DNA of 64,000 nt from CAZJHD01 sp964545855. GTDB lineage: Bacteria > Planctomycetota > UBA1135 > JACQFD01. The notes beneath the pieces were generated by a model, which was not told where the DNA came from, ran no database searches, and worked only from the letters and a program-made list of their open reading frames with translations. This document shows positions 6,851 to 16,621 of the stretch, piece by piece. The stretch's first letter is position 1, and each line of letters starts with the position of its first letter. The translations under genes were made by a program, and so were the position numbers. Location of the stretch: the NCBI GenBank assembly GCA_964545855.1, contig CAZJHD010000001.1, positions 124,001 through 188,000 of the forward strand, written 5' to 3'.

Positions 6851-9352
6851 ATGCCGGATCTCCGCACCTCGGACCGACACCGCGCGGTCCATCTCGGTCC
6901 GCTCCTCTCCCTCCTCCTCCTCGCCGCGCCCGCGCACGGAATCCAGGATCCGGCGGCGTCCGGCGAGATCGTGCTCCGCGACGCGCTCGTGCTCCCTCGA
7001 CGCGGTCCCTCGGGACGCGGCGCCCTCGCGATCGACGCGGTCGTCTCGCGGATCGTCGCGGGGTCGTGGACGCCGCCGAAGGCCGGCGAGGCGCCGCCCG
7101 GCGCCGGCGAGGGAGCGGAGACCTGGGAGGCCGTGCGCGCCGGGAGCGACGGCGTGCTCCAGCACCCGGAGCTCCGGGACGGCTACGCGTCGTTCGTCTT
7201 CGAGTCTCCCGAGGAGCGCGTCCTGCTCCTCGACGCGATCGGTCATCGGCTGGCGTGGGTGAACGGCGTCGCGCGGACGGGCGATCCCTACGAGAACGGC
7301 TGGGTCGTGATCCCCGTGCCGGTGCGCAAGGGAACGAACGAGATCCTCCTCTCCTGCTCGCGAGGCCGCGTGCGCGCGCGGCTCCTGCCGCCGCCGTCTC
7401 CGATCGACTTCTCCGATCGCGACGCGACCCTCCCCGACCTGCGCATCGGGGATCCGGTCGATCACCTCGGCGCCGTCGTCGTCCGCAACGCGACGGGCGA
7501 CACCCAGATGGGACTCTGGCTCTTCGCGAGCCTCGAGGGAGGCGAGACGACGAGCACTCCCGTGCCGGCTCTGCTCCCCACGTCGGTCCGGAAGGCGGCC
7601 TTCCGCGTGGCGGGCGCCGCACCGAGCGCCGCGGGAACGCGCATGGTGAAGCTCGAGCTGCGGCGCGGCGAGGAGCCGTCCGTCGTCCTCGCGAAGTACG
7701 AGGTCTCCCTCGCGGTGCGGGAGCGCTCGGAGCGGCACGTGCGCACCTTCCGGAGCGCGATCGACGGGAGCGTGCAGTACTTCGCGGTGGTGCCCGCGAC
7801 GGGCCAGTCCGAGACGGATCGGCCGGGGATCGTCCTCGCTCTCCATGGCGCGAGCGTCGAGGCGACGGGACACGCCGCCGCCTACCAGCCGAAGCCCTGG
7901 TGCCACATCGTGGCGCCCACGAACCGGCGCCCCTACGGCTTCGACTGGGAGGACTGGGGACGGCTCGACGCCCTCGAGGTCCTCGACATCGCGCACCGCG
8001 ACCTCGAGAACGACCCGGCGCGCACCTGGCTCACGGGGCACTCCATGGGAGGTCACGGAACGTGGCAGCTGGGGGCTCTCTTCCCCGGGCGCTTCGCCGC
8101 CATCGCGCCCGTGGCCGGGTGGGTCAGCTTCGCGAGCTACACGCGTCCGGCGACACCCGATCCGAACCCTTCGATCCACGCGATCCTGCGCCGCGCGGCG
8201 GGCTCGAGCGACACGCTCGCCTACTCCGAGAACTACGCCCAGCTCGGCGTCTTCGTCATGCACGGCGACGCCGACGACAACGTCCGCGTCGAGGAGGCGC
8301 GGACCATGCGCGAGCGGCTCGGGAAGTTCCACGCCGACTTCGTGTACCGCGAGCAGGCGGGGGCGGGCCACTGGTGGGGGAACCAATGCGTCGACTGGCC
8401 TCCGATCTTCGACTTCTTCCGGCGGCGCGAGATCCCGAAGGACTCGGAGGCGCTGCATGTGGCCTTCGTGACGCCGAATCCCGCCGTGTCGGCCTCGAAC
8501 CGTTGGGCGACGATCGTCCAGCAGCAGGTCCCGCTCGAGGCGAGCCGCGTGAGCCTCGCCGTCGATCGGCAAGCGCGCTCGATCCGCGTAACGACCGAGA
8601 ACGTGCAGCGGCTCGATCTCCGGCTCGACGCCCTCGAGCCGGGCGCGTCCCTTTCACTCGAGATCGACGGGAGCGCGGTCCCGGGCATCGCGTGGCCCGA
8701 GGGGCCGCGTCCCGTGCTCCACTTCGTGCGGTCCGAGCTCGGGTGGGCCGTCGCGGGGCCGGCGCCGCTCGCGGAGAAGGGGCCCCATCGCGGCGGTCCC
8801 TTCAAGCACGTCTTCCGGAATCGGATGCTCTTCGTCTACGGAACGGGCGGCTCGGCCGACGAGAAGGAGGCCGCCCTCGCGAAGGCGCGTCTCGACGCCG
8901 AGACCTTCTGGTACCGGGGGAACGGATCCGTCGACGTCGTCCCCGACACGGCCTTCGATCCCTCCGCGGAGCCCGATCGCAACGTCGTGCTCTACGGGAA
9001 CGCGGAGACGAACGGCGCCTGGGCTGCGCTCCTCGGCGCGAGCCCGGTGCAAGTGAGTCGAGGTCGGATCGTCGTGGGATCGCGGGAGATCGCCGGGCGC
9101 GACCTGGCCTGCGTCTTCGTGCGCCCCCGGCCCGGCAGCGACGCCGCTCTCGTGGGAGCCATCGCCGGAACGAGCGCGGAAGGCATGCGGATCTCGAACC
9201 GGATGCCCTACTTCGTCTCGGGCGTCGCCTACGCGGACTTCGTTGCGGTGCGCAACGAGGCCTTGTCGAACGGAGGCATGGCGATCGTCGGCGCGGGCTT
9301 CTTCGGGAACGACTGGAGCCTCGAGCGGGGCGACTTCGCCTGGCGAGACTGA
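6851..9352 (+). CDS. Secreted alpha/beta hydrolase, prolyl-oligopeptidase-like (S9-type esterase/peptidase)
   Basis: This 833-residue protein has an N-terminal signal peptide (hydrophobic run LGPLLSLLLLAAPAHG). A beta-rich N-terminal region of about 290 residues follows. The catalytic domain (about 300-520) has the nucleophile elbow GHSMGGHG, the acid loop VMHGDADDNV and the histidine in GAGHWWGN, a complete Ser-Asp-His triad in the order expected for the prolyl-oligopeptidase/dienelactone-hydrolase superfamily. A further domain of about 250 residues after the triad (about 540-833) carries another GTGGSADEKEAALAKA region of unknown role. This layout recurs in planctomycete-type exported peptidases. 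The substrate is unknown. No clear Shine-Dalgarno sequence precedes the ATG. Confidence 0.8.
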   Translation: MPDLRTSDRHRAVHLGPLLSLLLLAAPAHGIQDPAASGEIVLRDALVLPRRGPSGRGALAIDAVVSRIVAGSWTPPKAGEAPPGAGEGAETWEAVRAGSDGVLQHPELRDGYASFVFESPEERVLLLDAIGHRLAWVNGVARTGDPYENGWVVIPVPVRKGTNEILLSCSRGRVRARLLPPPSPIDFSDRDATLPDLRIGDPVDHLGAVVVRNATGDTQMGLWLFASLEGGETTSTPVPALLPTSVRKAAFRVAGAAPSAAGTRMVKLELRRGEEPSVVLAKYEVSLAVRERSERHVRTFRSAIDGSVQYFAVVPATGQSETDRPGIVLALHGASVEATGHAAAYQPKPWCHIVAPTNRRPYGFDWEDWGRLDALEVLDIAHRDLENDPARTWLTGHSMGGHGTWQLGALFPGRFAAIAPVAGWVSFASYTRPATPDPNPSIHAILRRAAGSSDTLAYSENYAQLGVFVMHGDADDNVRVEEARTMRERLGKFHADFVYREQAGAGHWWGNQCVDWPPIFDFFRRREIPKDSEALHVAFVTPNPAVSASNRWATIVQQQVPLEASRVSLAVDRQARSIRVTTENVQRLDLRLDALEPGASLSLEIDGSAVPGIAWPEGPRPVLHFVRSELGWAVAGPAPLAEKGPHRGGPFKHVFRNRMLFVYGTGGSADEKEAALAKARLDAETFWYRGNGSVDVVPDTAFDPSAEPDRNVVLYGNAETNGAWAALLGASPVQVSRGRIVVGSREIAGRDLACVFVRPRPGSDAALVGAIAGTSAEGMRISNRMPYFVSGVAYADFVAVRNEALSNGGMAIVGAGFFGNDWSLERGDFAWRD

Positions 9353-9354
9353 GC

Positions 9355-9376
9355 GGGCGCGGCGGCGAGCGCGCCC
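9355..9376. terminator. Putative bidirectional terminator between convergent genes
   Basis: A perfect 7-bp stem (GGGCGCG/CGCGCCC) with an 8-nt loop fills most of the 30-bp gap between the convergent hydrolase and deacetylase genes. It is followed on the plus strand by CTTCGTTC. Confidence 0.4.
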
Positions 9377-9382
9377 CTTCGT

Positions 9383-10414
9383 TCAACGCACGGCTTCGCG
9401 CGCGCAGGGATCGATCCACGCGCGCAGGCTTCGCCCCGCCTCGGCGAGCGTGGCCGGCCGCGCTCCGAGCTCGCCCGTGCAGAACGCGAGGAGCCCGCGG
9501 ATGCGCTCGAAGCACAGCTCGGCGTCGGACTCGGTCTGGACGTAGCTGGAGGCGCCCGCGACGAGCTCGCTCGAATGGAGGAAGACGTTCAGCACGGGCG
9601 CGCCTTCGGCGAGGAGTGTCGTGGCCGCGCGGCGCATGATCGAGAGGTCGAAGCGCGCCGGGTAGAGCCACGCGAAGTCGACGATGCCGAGGTATTCGTG
9701 GGAGAGCAGACCCCGCAGGCGCGTGCGCTGGGGGATGCGCAGATAGGCTTCGCGCAACGAATCGGGGAGCTTGCGGGAGAGCCCGACGGAGACCGGCACC
9801 TCGACGATCGGGAGGTCGCCCGGCACGCAGACGTCGGTCCGGCTCGGGTAGTAGGGGTGCTGCGGAGCACGGCGGAAATCGGGGCCGTCGTCCTCGAGGT
9901 GATGGACCATCGGCGTCACCGAGGAGTCGACCTCGTAGCCGAGGGACGGGAGCTCGGCGAGGGTCGCGCCGTCGATTCCGAATCGTCCCGCGCGGAACGA
10001 GACGGGCTCCTCGCCCGCGATCTCCGCCACGGCGGCGTGGAGACGCTCGAGCTTCGAACGGAATCGCGCCGGGCCGAGCTCCGAGAGGTAGTAGGGGATC
10101 GATCGCTCGTCCCCGGTCCTTCCGGGCACGCCCTCGAAGGGCGGCGTGTTCCAGGGGTGCAGATGCGTTGCGATCTCGCAGCCGCCGGCGCGCGCGAGGG
10201 CGCGCAGGATCGCCGCGGGCTCCGGCTCCGTCACCATCGGCCAGGTGCAGAGATAGGTGGGCCGCACCCCGAACTCCGCGCAGACCTCGGCGAATCTCGG
10301 GAGCGCACGAGCGTTCGAGGTGGAGATCGGATCCGTGATCCGCCAGTCCGGCATGTCCTCCTCGACGTCGATCGTGAAGAGGAGGAGCGGAGGGCTCTTC
10401 GTCGCGACGCTCAT
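9383..10414 (-). CDS. Polysaccharide deacetylase family protein
   Basis: This 343-residue NodB-homology-type protein begins its fold at FTIDVEED (about residue 13), where the Asp pair would be the catalytic base and a zinc ligand. It carries the zinc-binding THLHPW motif and the strand SFRAGRFGIDG typical of this fold. No signal peptide is visible, so it probably acts in the cytoplasm or at the membrane face, on sugar units of an envelope polysaccharide. Its ATG overlaps the stop of the upstream membrane enzyme (ATGA). It closes a four-gene operon with an alkaline-phosphatase-superfamily enzyme, a GNAT protein and a beta-propeller-like exoprotein. Confidence 0.82.
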   Translation of the reverse strand: MSVATKSPPLLLFTIDVEEDMPDWRITDPISTSNARALPRFAEVCAEFGVRPTYLCTWPMVTEPEPAAILRALARAGGCEIATHLHPWNTPPFEGVPGRTGDERSIPYYLSELGPARFRSKLERLHAAVAEIAGEEPVSFRAGRFGIDGATLAELPSLGYEVDSSVTPMVHHLEDDGPDFRRAPQHPYYPSRTDVCVPGDLPIVEVPVSVGLSRKLPDSLREAYLRIPQRTRLRGLLSHEYLGIVDFAWLYPARFDLSIMRRAATTLLAEGAPVLNVFLHSSELVAGASSYVQTESDAELCFERIRGLLAFCTGELGARPATLAEAGRSLRAWIDPCAREAVR

Positions 10415-12648
10415 TTCGCCGGCCCGCCCCCCAGATAGCCGACGGCGCGGAGGCTCGCCTCGACCTCGGCGGAGAGGGCCGCGGGCTTCACGTGGCGGAA
10501 TCCCTTCGCCTGGAGGAACTCCGCGTGCCGGCGGAGCCGGTCCACCATCTCGATGATGCGCGCCTTGTGCTCCTCGTCGAGCGCGAGGTTGCGCGCCTCG
10601 CCCGGATCGGCAGCGAGGTCGTAGAGCTCCTCGCGTCCGTGCAGCTCGGGCGGGCGATGGGCGTTGCGCTCCGTGAGGACGAGTTTCAGGGATCCCTCGC
10701 GGATCGCGCTCAGCACGAAGCTGCGCGTGTCGTGATCGTTCTCGCCGAACTCGTTCTCCAGGAAGAAGGAAGTCGCGGGCTTCCACCCGGGATCGGTCAT
10801 AGAGGCCGCGAAGGAGCGGCCGTCGCCGAGCGTGTCGATCCCCGTGCCCGCGAGGTCGAGCACCGTCGCGGCGAGGTCGACGATCTGGACGGGGCCCTCG
10901 ACGACGCGCCCCTTCGCGACTCCCGGTCCGTGCGCGAGCAGCGGGACGCGGACGACCTCCTGGTAGAGCGAGAAGCCGTGTCCGAGGGCGCCGTGCTCGA
11001 AGAACTCCTCGCCGTGGTCCGAGGTGAGCACGAAGATCGTGTTCTCCCAGACGCCGAGCCGCTGGAACTCGGCGACGAGCTCCTTCAGGCCCTCGTCGGT
11101 GTACCGGATCTCGCCGTCGTAGAGGTCGCGGCCGACCTTCCGCTTGCGCTCGTTGAAGAGCGGGATCCCCGGGTGGTCGCCGGCGAACTCCTTCTCGTAG
11201 GCCGCCGGCGGGCTGTAGGGCTCGTGGGGATCGATGTAGTGGAGGTAGAGGAAGAAGCGCTGGCCGTGGTTCTGCTGGAGCCAGGAGAAGACGTGCCGGT
11301 TCATCTCGCGCACGTCGTTCTCGTACTTCCAGTTGAACTGGTAGCGCGTCAGCTCCTTCAGGATGCGGCCGACGAAGGAGTCGCGCAGCGCCGCGAGCGA
11401 CAGCGTGTCCTCCACGGGGGAGTCGAAGAACTCGTCGAAGCCTCGGTCGAACGCGAAGATCTTCTTCACGTTCGGGTTGCTCACGAATCCCGCGGTGACG
11501 AATCCGGCGGCCTGGAAGCTCTCGGCGAGCGTCTTCCCGCCGTCCGGCACCATGAGCGAGCTGCCGTGGTAGAGCGCGCCGTGTCGCGAGGGGTAGAGGC
11601 CCGTGAGGATCGTCGCGGTGGAGGGCTTGGTCCACGCGGCCGGCGAGACGGGATCGTCGAAGCGCGAGCCGGCTGCAGCGAGGGAGTCGAGGAAGGGCGA
11701 CGTCGGCCGCGGATAGCCGTAGCAGCCGAGTGCGTCGGCCCGCAGCGTGTCGACGGTCACGAGGACGACGTTCGGCCCCGGCGATGCTTCGCGTCCGGAG
11801 AGCTTCGCGTACTCGACGTCCGCCGGAATGGCGGAGAGCGAGAATCCGGGCAGGGTGACCGCCGCGCTTCCGAGGAGGAGCGCGCCCAGCACCATGGGGA
11901 CCGCGCGCGGGACCAGGGGCCCCGCCGCGAGGCGCTGGCCGAGAACCGCCACCAGGGGGCGGGCGATCGAGCCGAGGATCGCGGCGGCCGGAATCGCGCC
12001 GAGGAGACACGCGGCCGCGCCCGCGAGACGCGCCGGCGAGCGCCAGCCGCCGCTCTCGCCGCGCACGATCGTGAGCGCGAGCCATGCGGCGGATCCGACG
12101 GCGAGGACGACGCCGGCGGCCACCGCGGCGGGCTCGCTCCGGGGCGCGAAGGGGAGGCGGCGCGCGATCGCGTCCACGAGGACGAGACCCAGCAGGATCG
12201 CGCCGAAGCCCGCCAGGTTCAGGCCGAGGAGAGCCGCCGGCGAGAGGAACGGCAACGCTTCGTTCGTGAACCAGGTGCCGAAGCCCGTCCACGCGGCGAA
12301 GGCCGCGACCGAGAGGACGAGACCGGCGCCCATCCCTTGCAGTGCGCTCGGGGACGTCCCCGCCGAGGGACTCTCGGACGGACCGGGGGATCGCCGTCGG
12401 GAGAGCGCGAGGCCGACGGCGACGCAGCCGAGCACCAGGCCCAGCGCGCCGCAACCGATGCCCTCCAGGGAGGCCCGCGTCGCGATCGCCCAAGCCTTCT
12501 CGCTCCAGCTCGAATCGGGGCCCGCCTGGAACTCGCGCACGTGCTTCTTCTGCGAGATCGTCCAGGCGGCCTGGACGGAGAGCACGACGAAGCCGCCGAG
12601 GGCGGCCGTCGTCGTGCATCGCAGGAGTGCGCGCGGAAGTCGGGTCAC
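10411..12648 (-). CDS. Membrane-anchored sulfatase-like (alkaline phosphatase superfamily) enzyme with 7 N-terminal TM segments
   Basis: This 745-residue protein has about seven hydrophobic segments in the first 290 residues. A catalytic domain of the sulfatase/alkaline phosphatase superfamily follows. Metal-site motifs are visible: NVVLVTVDTLRAD, TSDHGEEF and GHGFSLYQEVVRVPLLAHGPG. At the nucleophile position, where sulfatases have CxPSR, this protein has TKPST (Thr340), so there is no cysteine to convert to formylglycine. Thr at this site is typical of phosphoethanolamine or phosphoglycerol transferases and other non-sulfatase members, which also tend to be polytopic. Despite its general similarity to sulfatases it may therefore transfer or hydrolyse a phosphoryl group on an envelope glycan. 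Start is GTG overlapping the GNAT stop (GTGA). Confidence 0.8.
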   Translation of the reverse strand: MTRLPRALLRCTTTAALGGFVVLSVQAAWTISQKKHVREFQAGPDSSWSEKAWAIATRASLEGIGCGALGLVLGCVAVGLALSRRRSPGPSESPSAGTSPSALQGMGAGLVLSVAAFAAWTGFGTWFTNEALPFLSPAALLGLNLAGFGAILLGLVLVDAIARRLPFAPRSEPAAVAAGVVLAVGSAAWLALTIVRGESGGWRSPARLAGAAACLLGAIPAAAILGSIARPLVAVLGQRLAAGPLVPRAVPMVLGALLLGSAAVTLPGFSLSAIPADVEYAKLSGREASPGPNVVLVTVDTLRADALGCYGYPRPTSPFLDSLAAAGSRFDDPVSPAAWTKPSTATILTGLYPSRHGALYHGSSLMVPDGGKTLAESFQAAGFVTAGFVSNPNVKKIFAFDRGFDEFFDSPVEDTLSLAALRDSFVGRILKELTRYQFNWKYENDVREMNRHVFSWLQQNHGQRFFLYLHYIDPHEPYSPPAAYEKEFAGDHPGIPLFNERKRKVGRDLYDGEIRYTDEGLKELVAEFQRLGVWENTIFVLTSDHGEEFFEHGALGHGFSLYQEVVRVPLLAHGPGVAKGRVVEGPVQIVDLAATVLDLAGTGIDTLGDGRSFAASMTDPGWKPATSFFLENEFGENDHDTRSFVLSAIREGSLKLVLTERNAHRPPELHGREELYDLAADPGEARNLALDEEHKARIIEMVDRLRRHAEFLQAKGFRHVKPAALSAEVEASLRAVGYLGGGPAK

Positions 12649-13349
12649 GGTCGATGGCCGGCTGCGGCGGGTGGGGAGGCCGGTGCCGTCGTCGGTTCCA
12701 CCGGGGGCAGATGGGCGGCGAGTTTGGCGGACACGAACGTTCGATGCCATCCCGCGAGGGAGAGGCGTGTGAACCTTCCGATGCTTTCGAATCGGAGGGC
12801 CGCGAGACCTTTGCGCGAAATGGCCTTCTTCACGTGCGCGTAGCCCACGAGCTCCGTCTGTCCGCGCCGCGCGAGGTCGGCGAGGACGAAGCGCATGCCC
12901 GCCTCGTAGAGCCCCTTGCCCCGGTGATCGGGGCTCGTGAAGGCCTTGTAGATGAAGGCCTGGTGGGGCCGCAGCCGCCGCTTCACGTGGAGGGGGACGT
13001 TCAAGTTCCGCGGGTTGACCCACATGGAGAAGACGATCGTGCTCCCGTGGAACGCGACCGTGGCCCGGTGACCGGCGCGGATCCGCTCGATCCCTTCGCG
13101 CCGCTCGCGCTCGTCGAGCTCCGTGTGGCGCACCGCGCAGCCGTCGATCTCCTCGGCCGTCGCGAAGGCGAAGCGATAGCCGGGAGGATCGCGGAACGCG
13201 CGGTCCTCCTCCGTGACGCTCCGGACGAAGACGTCGAAGGTGTCGACGGAGACGGAGCGTCGGACGGCACCCAGGGCTCGCCGGATCCTCTGCGCGAGCG
13301 AGGGCCGCGCCTTCGAGATCTCCGCGAGGTCCGCGCTCTTCGCGGTCAC
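12645..13349 (-). CDS. GNAT-like N-acetyltransferase
   Basis: This 234-residue protein has the GNAT acetyl-CoA-binding pattern at FTSPDHRGKGLYEAGMRFVL (the R-G-x-G-x-Y/A loop), followed by RGQTELVGYAHVKKAISRKGLAALRFE. That resembles acetyltransferases encoded in polysaccharide and capsule clusters. The N-terminal part (VSVDTFDVFVR) and the segment YRFAFATAEEI are consistent with the fold. Its acceptor is unknown, but it is sandwiched between an exported propeller protein and the membrane phosphatase-like enzyme in one operon. The start is uncertain: GTG at 13349 is used, and TTG at 13361 would overlap the upstream stop (TTGA) and add four residues. Confidence 0.65.
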   Translation of the reverse strand: MTAKSADLAEISKARPSLAQRIRRALGAVRRSVSVDTFDVFVRSVTEEDRAFRDPPGYRFAFATAEEIDGCAVRHTELDERERREGIERIRAGHRATVAFHGSTIVFSMWVNPRNLNVPLHVKRRLRPHQAFIYKAFTSPDHRGKGLYEAGMRFVLADLARRGQTELVGYAHVKKAISRKGLAALRFESIGRFTRLSLAGWHRTFVSAKLAAHLPPVEPTTAPASPPAAAGHRP

Positions 13350-13357
13350 CGGTCGGG

Positions 13358-16300
13358 TCAATTCCCCAGGTAGAGCTGCGCCGTTCCTCCGACGGTCGCG
13401 ACTCCGCTCGTTGCCGCCGGATCGAAGGAGATCCACGCCAGATCGAGGAAGGTCTTCAGACCGAGCAGCGAAGGATCGTTCGGGAGGATGATCGACATCG
13501 TCGCGGGCGATGCGCCGCTCGCGTCGAGTGTGTTGACGAAGTCCGGAAGGATGCTCGGGTAGTTCACGAGTCCCCAGACGTCGTCGGGGTTGTTCGGGAT
13601 CGCGCGGGGGTCGTTCGTCCCGAAGATGGGTCCCAGCGGGAGGCCAGGGATCTTCCCGCTCAGACTCGCGACGGCGAGGTAGAGGCGGTTCGCGTCCGCC
13701 GGGCTCCGGATCGTGACGGACGTGGAGGCACCGAGCACCGCCGATCCATGCACGCGCAGGTCGGCGGGGCCCGCGAGGCCCGGATTCGTCGACGGAGGAG
13801 CGCCGGCCGGCACGCCGGACACGCCGCGCTCCCAGAGCGTCGCGCCGTCGAGCACGAAGAGGCTCGTCCCCTGGGGGCTGGCGACTCCCGCCGTGCCGGT
13901 CGCGAGGACCGCTCCCACGGGGAAGAAGTGATTGCCCTGGGCGATGGTGCGGGTCCCCGTCGCGCGGTCGACGCGGAACGCACGCCCGTCGAAGGCGGCG
14001 GCGACGAAGAAGTTGCCCGACGCGTCGAAGCAGATGCCGCCGTCGTCGGCGGCGAGCCGGTAGGTCGTGAACGTGCTGTGGCGGAAGTGGCCGGCCGCGA
14101 CGGGGCTCGAGAGCGTCTCGACGCGCAGGATCTCGCCCACGTTCTCGGCGACGGAGCCGCGCTCCGTCACGAAGAGATCGGCCGTGAGGGGGTCGACGGC
14201 CGCGCGAATGCAGCGAGCCGTGAAGGCGATCGTCGTGAGCACGCCGCCGTCGAGCCGATGGAGCCGTCCCACCGTGGCGGCCGTCTGCGTCTCGCAGAGG
14301 ATGATGCGGTCGAGACCGTCGACGGCGAGGCCGCGCACGTTCGTGAGCGTGCCCCCCGGATTGGAGTAGAGGAGCGACACGGCCCAGCCGGCGAAGGGAT
14401 CGACGCGGTAGACCATTCCGTTGCGGCTCGCGGTCACGATGGCGCCGGTGGAGAGGACGCCGAGCGCCGTGAGGTCGCCCGAGAGCCCCTGGGCCGCGCC
14501 GGCGACCGTCGCCACGAACTTCGTCACCGGATCGACGCGCGCGATCCGGCCCGTCGACGTCGAGACCAACAGGCTCGGACCGCCGGGATCCTTCACGACG
14601 GCGCGCGGGGTCCCGAGCGCCGACGACAGCGAGCCCGCGGAGCGGATCAGCGGCGGCGCGGACGGATCCACCATCGAAGGCGCCGCCGGCGGAACGCTCG
14701 GGATCTCCCAGAGGTAGTTGAACTCGCTGACGAAGAGGCTCCAGCCCGTCGTGCTGCCGGAGCCGGGCGTGGAGCGCGCGATCGCGATCCCGGAGAGGTG
14801 GTCGAGGTAGCCCGACGCGATGCGGAACAGCTTCCCCGTCGCCCGCTCGTACTTGTAGACGGAGAAGTCGTCCTCGGAGCAGGTGTAGACGTTGCCCTCC
14901 ACGTCCACGACCGCGTCGCCGTCGCCCCAGACGCCGGCGTTCGAGTAGTTCATGCCCGAGAAGCCGGGCAGCGGCGCGAGCGTGCCGGAGATCGGGTCGT
15001 AGCGATCGATCGTTCCGACGAAGCCCGCGTTGTGCCACCGCGACACGAGGATCGATCCCGAGAACGGATCGCCGCAGACGCCGCGCGTCTCCGGCGTCGT
15101 CAGCACGGACGACGCCGTGCCCGCTGGCGAGACATTCAGGAGGTTGCCCGTGCCGTAGCCGGTGCGGTTCGCGATCCAGAAGTTGCCGTCGCGGTCGAGC
15201 GCGAGGTCCTTCCCGATGACCACCTGGTTCAGGGGATCGGCGAAGACCGTCGTCAGCTGGAAGGGGTTCTCGACGACGCGATGGATCGCGCCGTCGCTCG
15301 TGAGGGCGTGGATCGTGCCGTCGGAGGAGACGGTGATGCCCTCGACGCGGCCGCTGATCCCCTGGGCCGCGGAGGCGACGGTCGTGAGCGCGAGCGTCGA
15401 GGTCGAGATGCGCTTCACGGCGAAGCCGGCTCCCCAGAGATCGCCGCCGACGAGCAGGTCGCCGTTCCGGTCGGCGGCGAGCTCGTAGGTGTTCATGCCG
15501 AAGAAGACGGGCACCGAGATCCCTCGATTCGGGACCGTGCCGAGGGACGGCGCGATGACGCTCGCGGGGGCGCCCACGTTGCCGATCTCGCGAATCGACG
15601 TCGGCGTGCTCCCGGAGGCGACGTAGGCGCTCCAGCCGGAGGCGCTCGGGACGCTTCCGCTCGACGCGGCGATGGCGAGACCCCGAAGGGCCGGGAGTCC
15701 CGTCGCGATCGGACTCGACGATGTGAACGCGCGGTCGAAGCGGTGGACCGTGCCGCCGGCGACCATGAGCACGTTGCCGGAGGTGTCGGCGGCGAGATCG
15801 CCGTCGAAGGCCGAAGGGGTGAAGCCGGCGAGCGTGATCGTGTCGAGAGGCACCGTCGGATGGGACGCGTCCGCCACGTCGACGATCCGGATCGCGCCGC
15901 CGCCGCTCGAGTCCGCCATCAGGAGGTTCCCCGTGAGCGGGTCCGCCGCCATCGCGACGGGGAGGTGCTTCACGAGGTAGTAGGACCACCGTGCGCCATC
16001 GCCGCTGATCCAGTTGAGGGCGCGCGTGCCGGAGGAGGGCGTCTGGCTCGCGACCACGTAGTTCCCCGCGGCGTCGACCATCAGGTCGGTCGGCTCGAGG
16101 ATCATGTAGAGATCGGAGTAGACCTTGAGCGCGGGCGTCGAACCGCCGGGGAGGCGGTAGATGTCTCCCACGGAGTCCACGACGGCGACGTCGCCGGTCG
16201 GCGTCTCGACGACTCCGCGGAGCGCCTGGGGGAAGGGGCCCGTCGCCGCCGTCGCGAGGACGCTCACGGAGCCTCCCGTCGTGATGCGTCCGACCTCGCC

Positions 16301-16474
16301 CTCGAGCGTGCAGTAGAGGATCCTTCCTGCCGAATCCCGGGAGAGATCCACCACGGTCCCGCCGACGGAAGCCAGGGTCCCGATCTGCGCTCGCGCGACA
16401 CCCGCCGTGACGGACGCCATGGATGCGATGCAGAGACCGAGGATCAGGACGACGCGGGAGACCATGTTGGGCAT
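13358..16474 (-). CDS. Secreted beta-propeller-like (NHL/SMP-30-type) repeat protein
   Basis: This exported protein of about 1038 residues has signal peptide MVSRVVLILGLCIASMASV ending near ARAQ. The rest is made of repeated blocks with patterns such as DSAGRILYC, DAAGNYVVAS, DTSGNVLMV, DRNGDLLVG, DRDGNFWIAN, DVEGNVYTC, DGLDRIILC and DASGNFFVA, each spaced as one blade of an NHL/SMP-30-type propeller. At least two propellers would fit. The C-terminal 120 residues (after ASTSVTIRSPADANRLYLAVAS) look like a separate beta-sandwich ending in AQLYLGN, as in many large exoproteins of this kind. It has no catalytic motif and probably binds ligands or surfaces. ATG at 16474 is used; ATG at 16465 is an alternative. 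Confidence 0.72.
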   Translation of the reverse strand: MPNMVSRVVLILGLCIASMASVTAGVARAQIGTLASVGGTVVDLSRDSAGRILYCTLEGEVGRITTGGSVSVLATAATGPFPQALRGVVETPTGDVAVVDSVGDIYRLPGGSTPALKVYSDLYMILEPTDLMVDAAGNYVVASQTPSSGTRALNWISGDGARWSYYLVKHLPVAMAADPLTGNLLMADSSGGGAIRIVDVADASHPTVPLDTITLAGFTPSAFDGDLAADTSGNVLMVAGGTVHRFDRAFTSSSPIATGLPALRGLAIAASSGSVPSASGWSAYVASGSTPTSIREIGNVGAPASVIAPSLGTVPNRGISVPVFFGMNTYELAADRNGDLLVGGDLWGAGFAVKRISTSTLALTTVASAAQGISGRVEGITVSSDGTIHALTSDGAIHRVVENPFQLTTVFADPLNQVVIGKDLALDRDGNFWIANRTGYGTGNLLNVSPAGTASSVLTTPETRGVCGDPFSGSILVSRWHNAGFVGTIDRYDPISGTLAPLPGFSGMNYSNAGVWGDGDAVVDVEGNVYTCSEDDFSVYKYERATGKLFRIASGYLDHLSGIAIARSTPGSGSTTGWSLFVSEFNYLWEIPSVPPAAPSMVDPSAPPLIRSAGSLSSALGTPRAVVKDPGGPSLLVSTSTGRIARVDPVTKFVATVAGAAQGLSGDLTALGVLSTGAIVTASRNGMVYRVDPFAGWAVSLLYSNPGGTLTNVRGLAVDGLDRIILCETQTAATVGRLHRLDGGVLTTIAFTARCIRAAVDPLTADLFVTERGSVAENVGEILRVETLSSPVAAGHFRHSTFTTYRLAADDGGICFDASGNFFVAAAFDGRAFRVDRATGTRTIAQGNHFFPVGAVLATGTAGVASPQGTSLFVLDGATLWERGVSGVPAGAPPSTNPGLAGPADLRVHGSAVLGASTSVTIRSPADANRLYLAVASLSGKIPGLPLGPIFGTNDPRAIPNNPDDVWGLVNYPSILPDFVNTLDASGASPATMSIILPNDPSLLGLKTFLDLAWISFDPAATSGVATVGGTAQLYLGN

Positions 16475-16621
16475 CGAGGGTGGATCGAAGGGGTGCAAGG
16501 ATGCCGGGAAGGGTCCAGCGGGGCTACCCACGCGTGCGTCTCGGAAGGAGTTTCCCGCCGGGCGGTCGCTCGGCGTGGGACGCCGGAACGGGGCTTGCCC
16601 GCGCCGGGGGACCCGGAGCCG

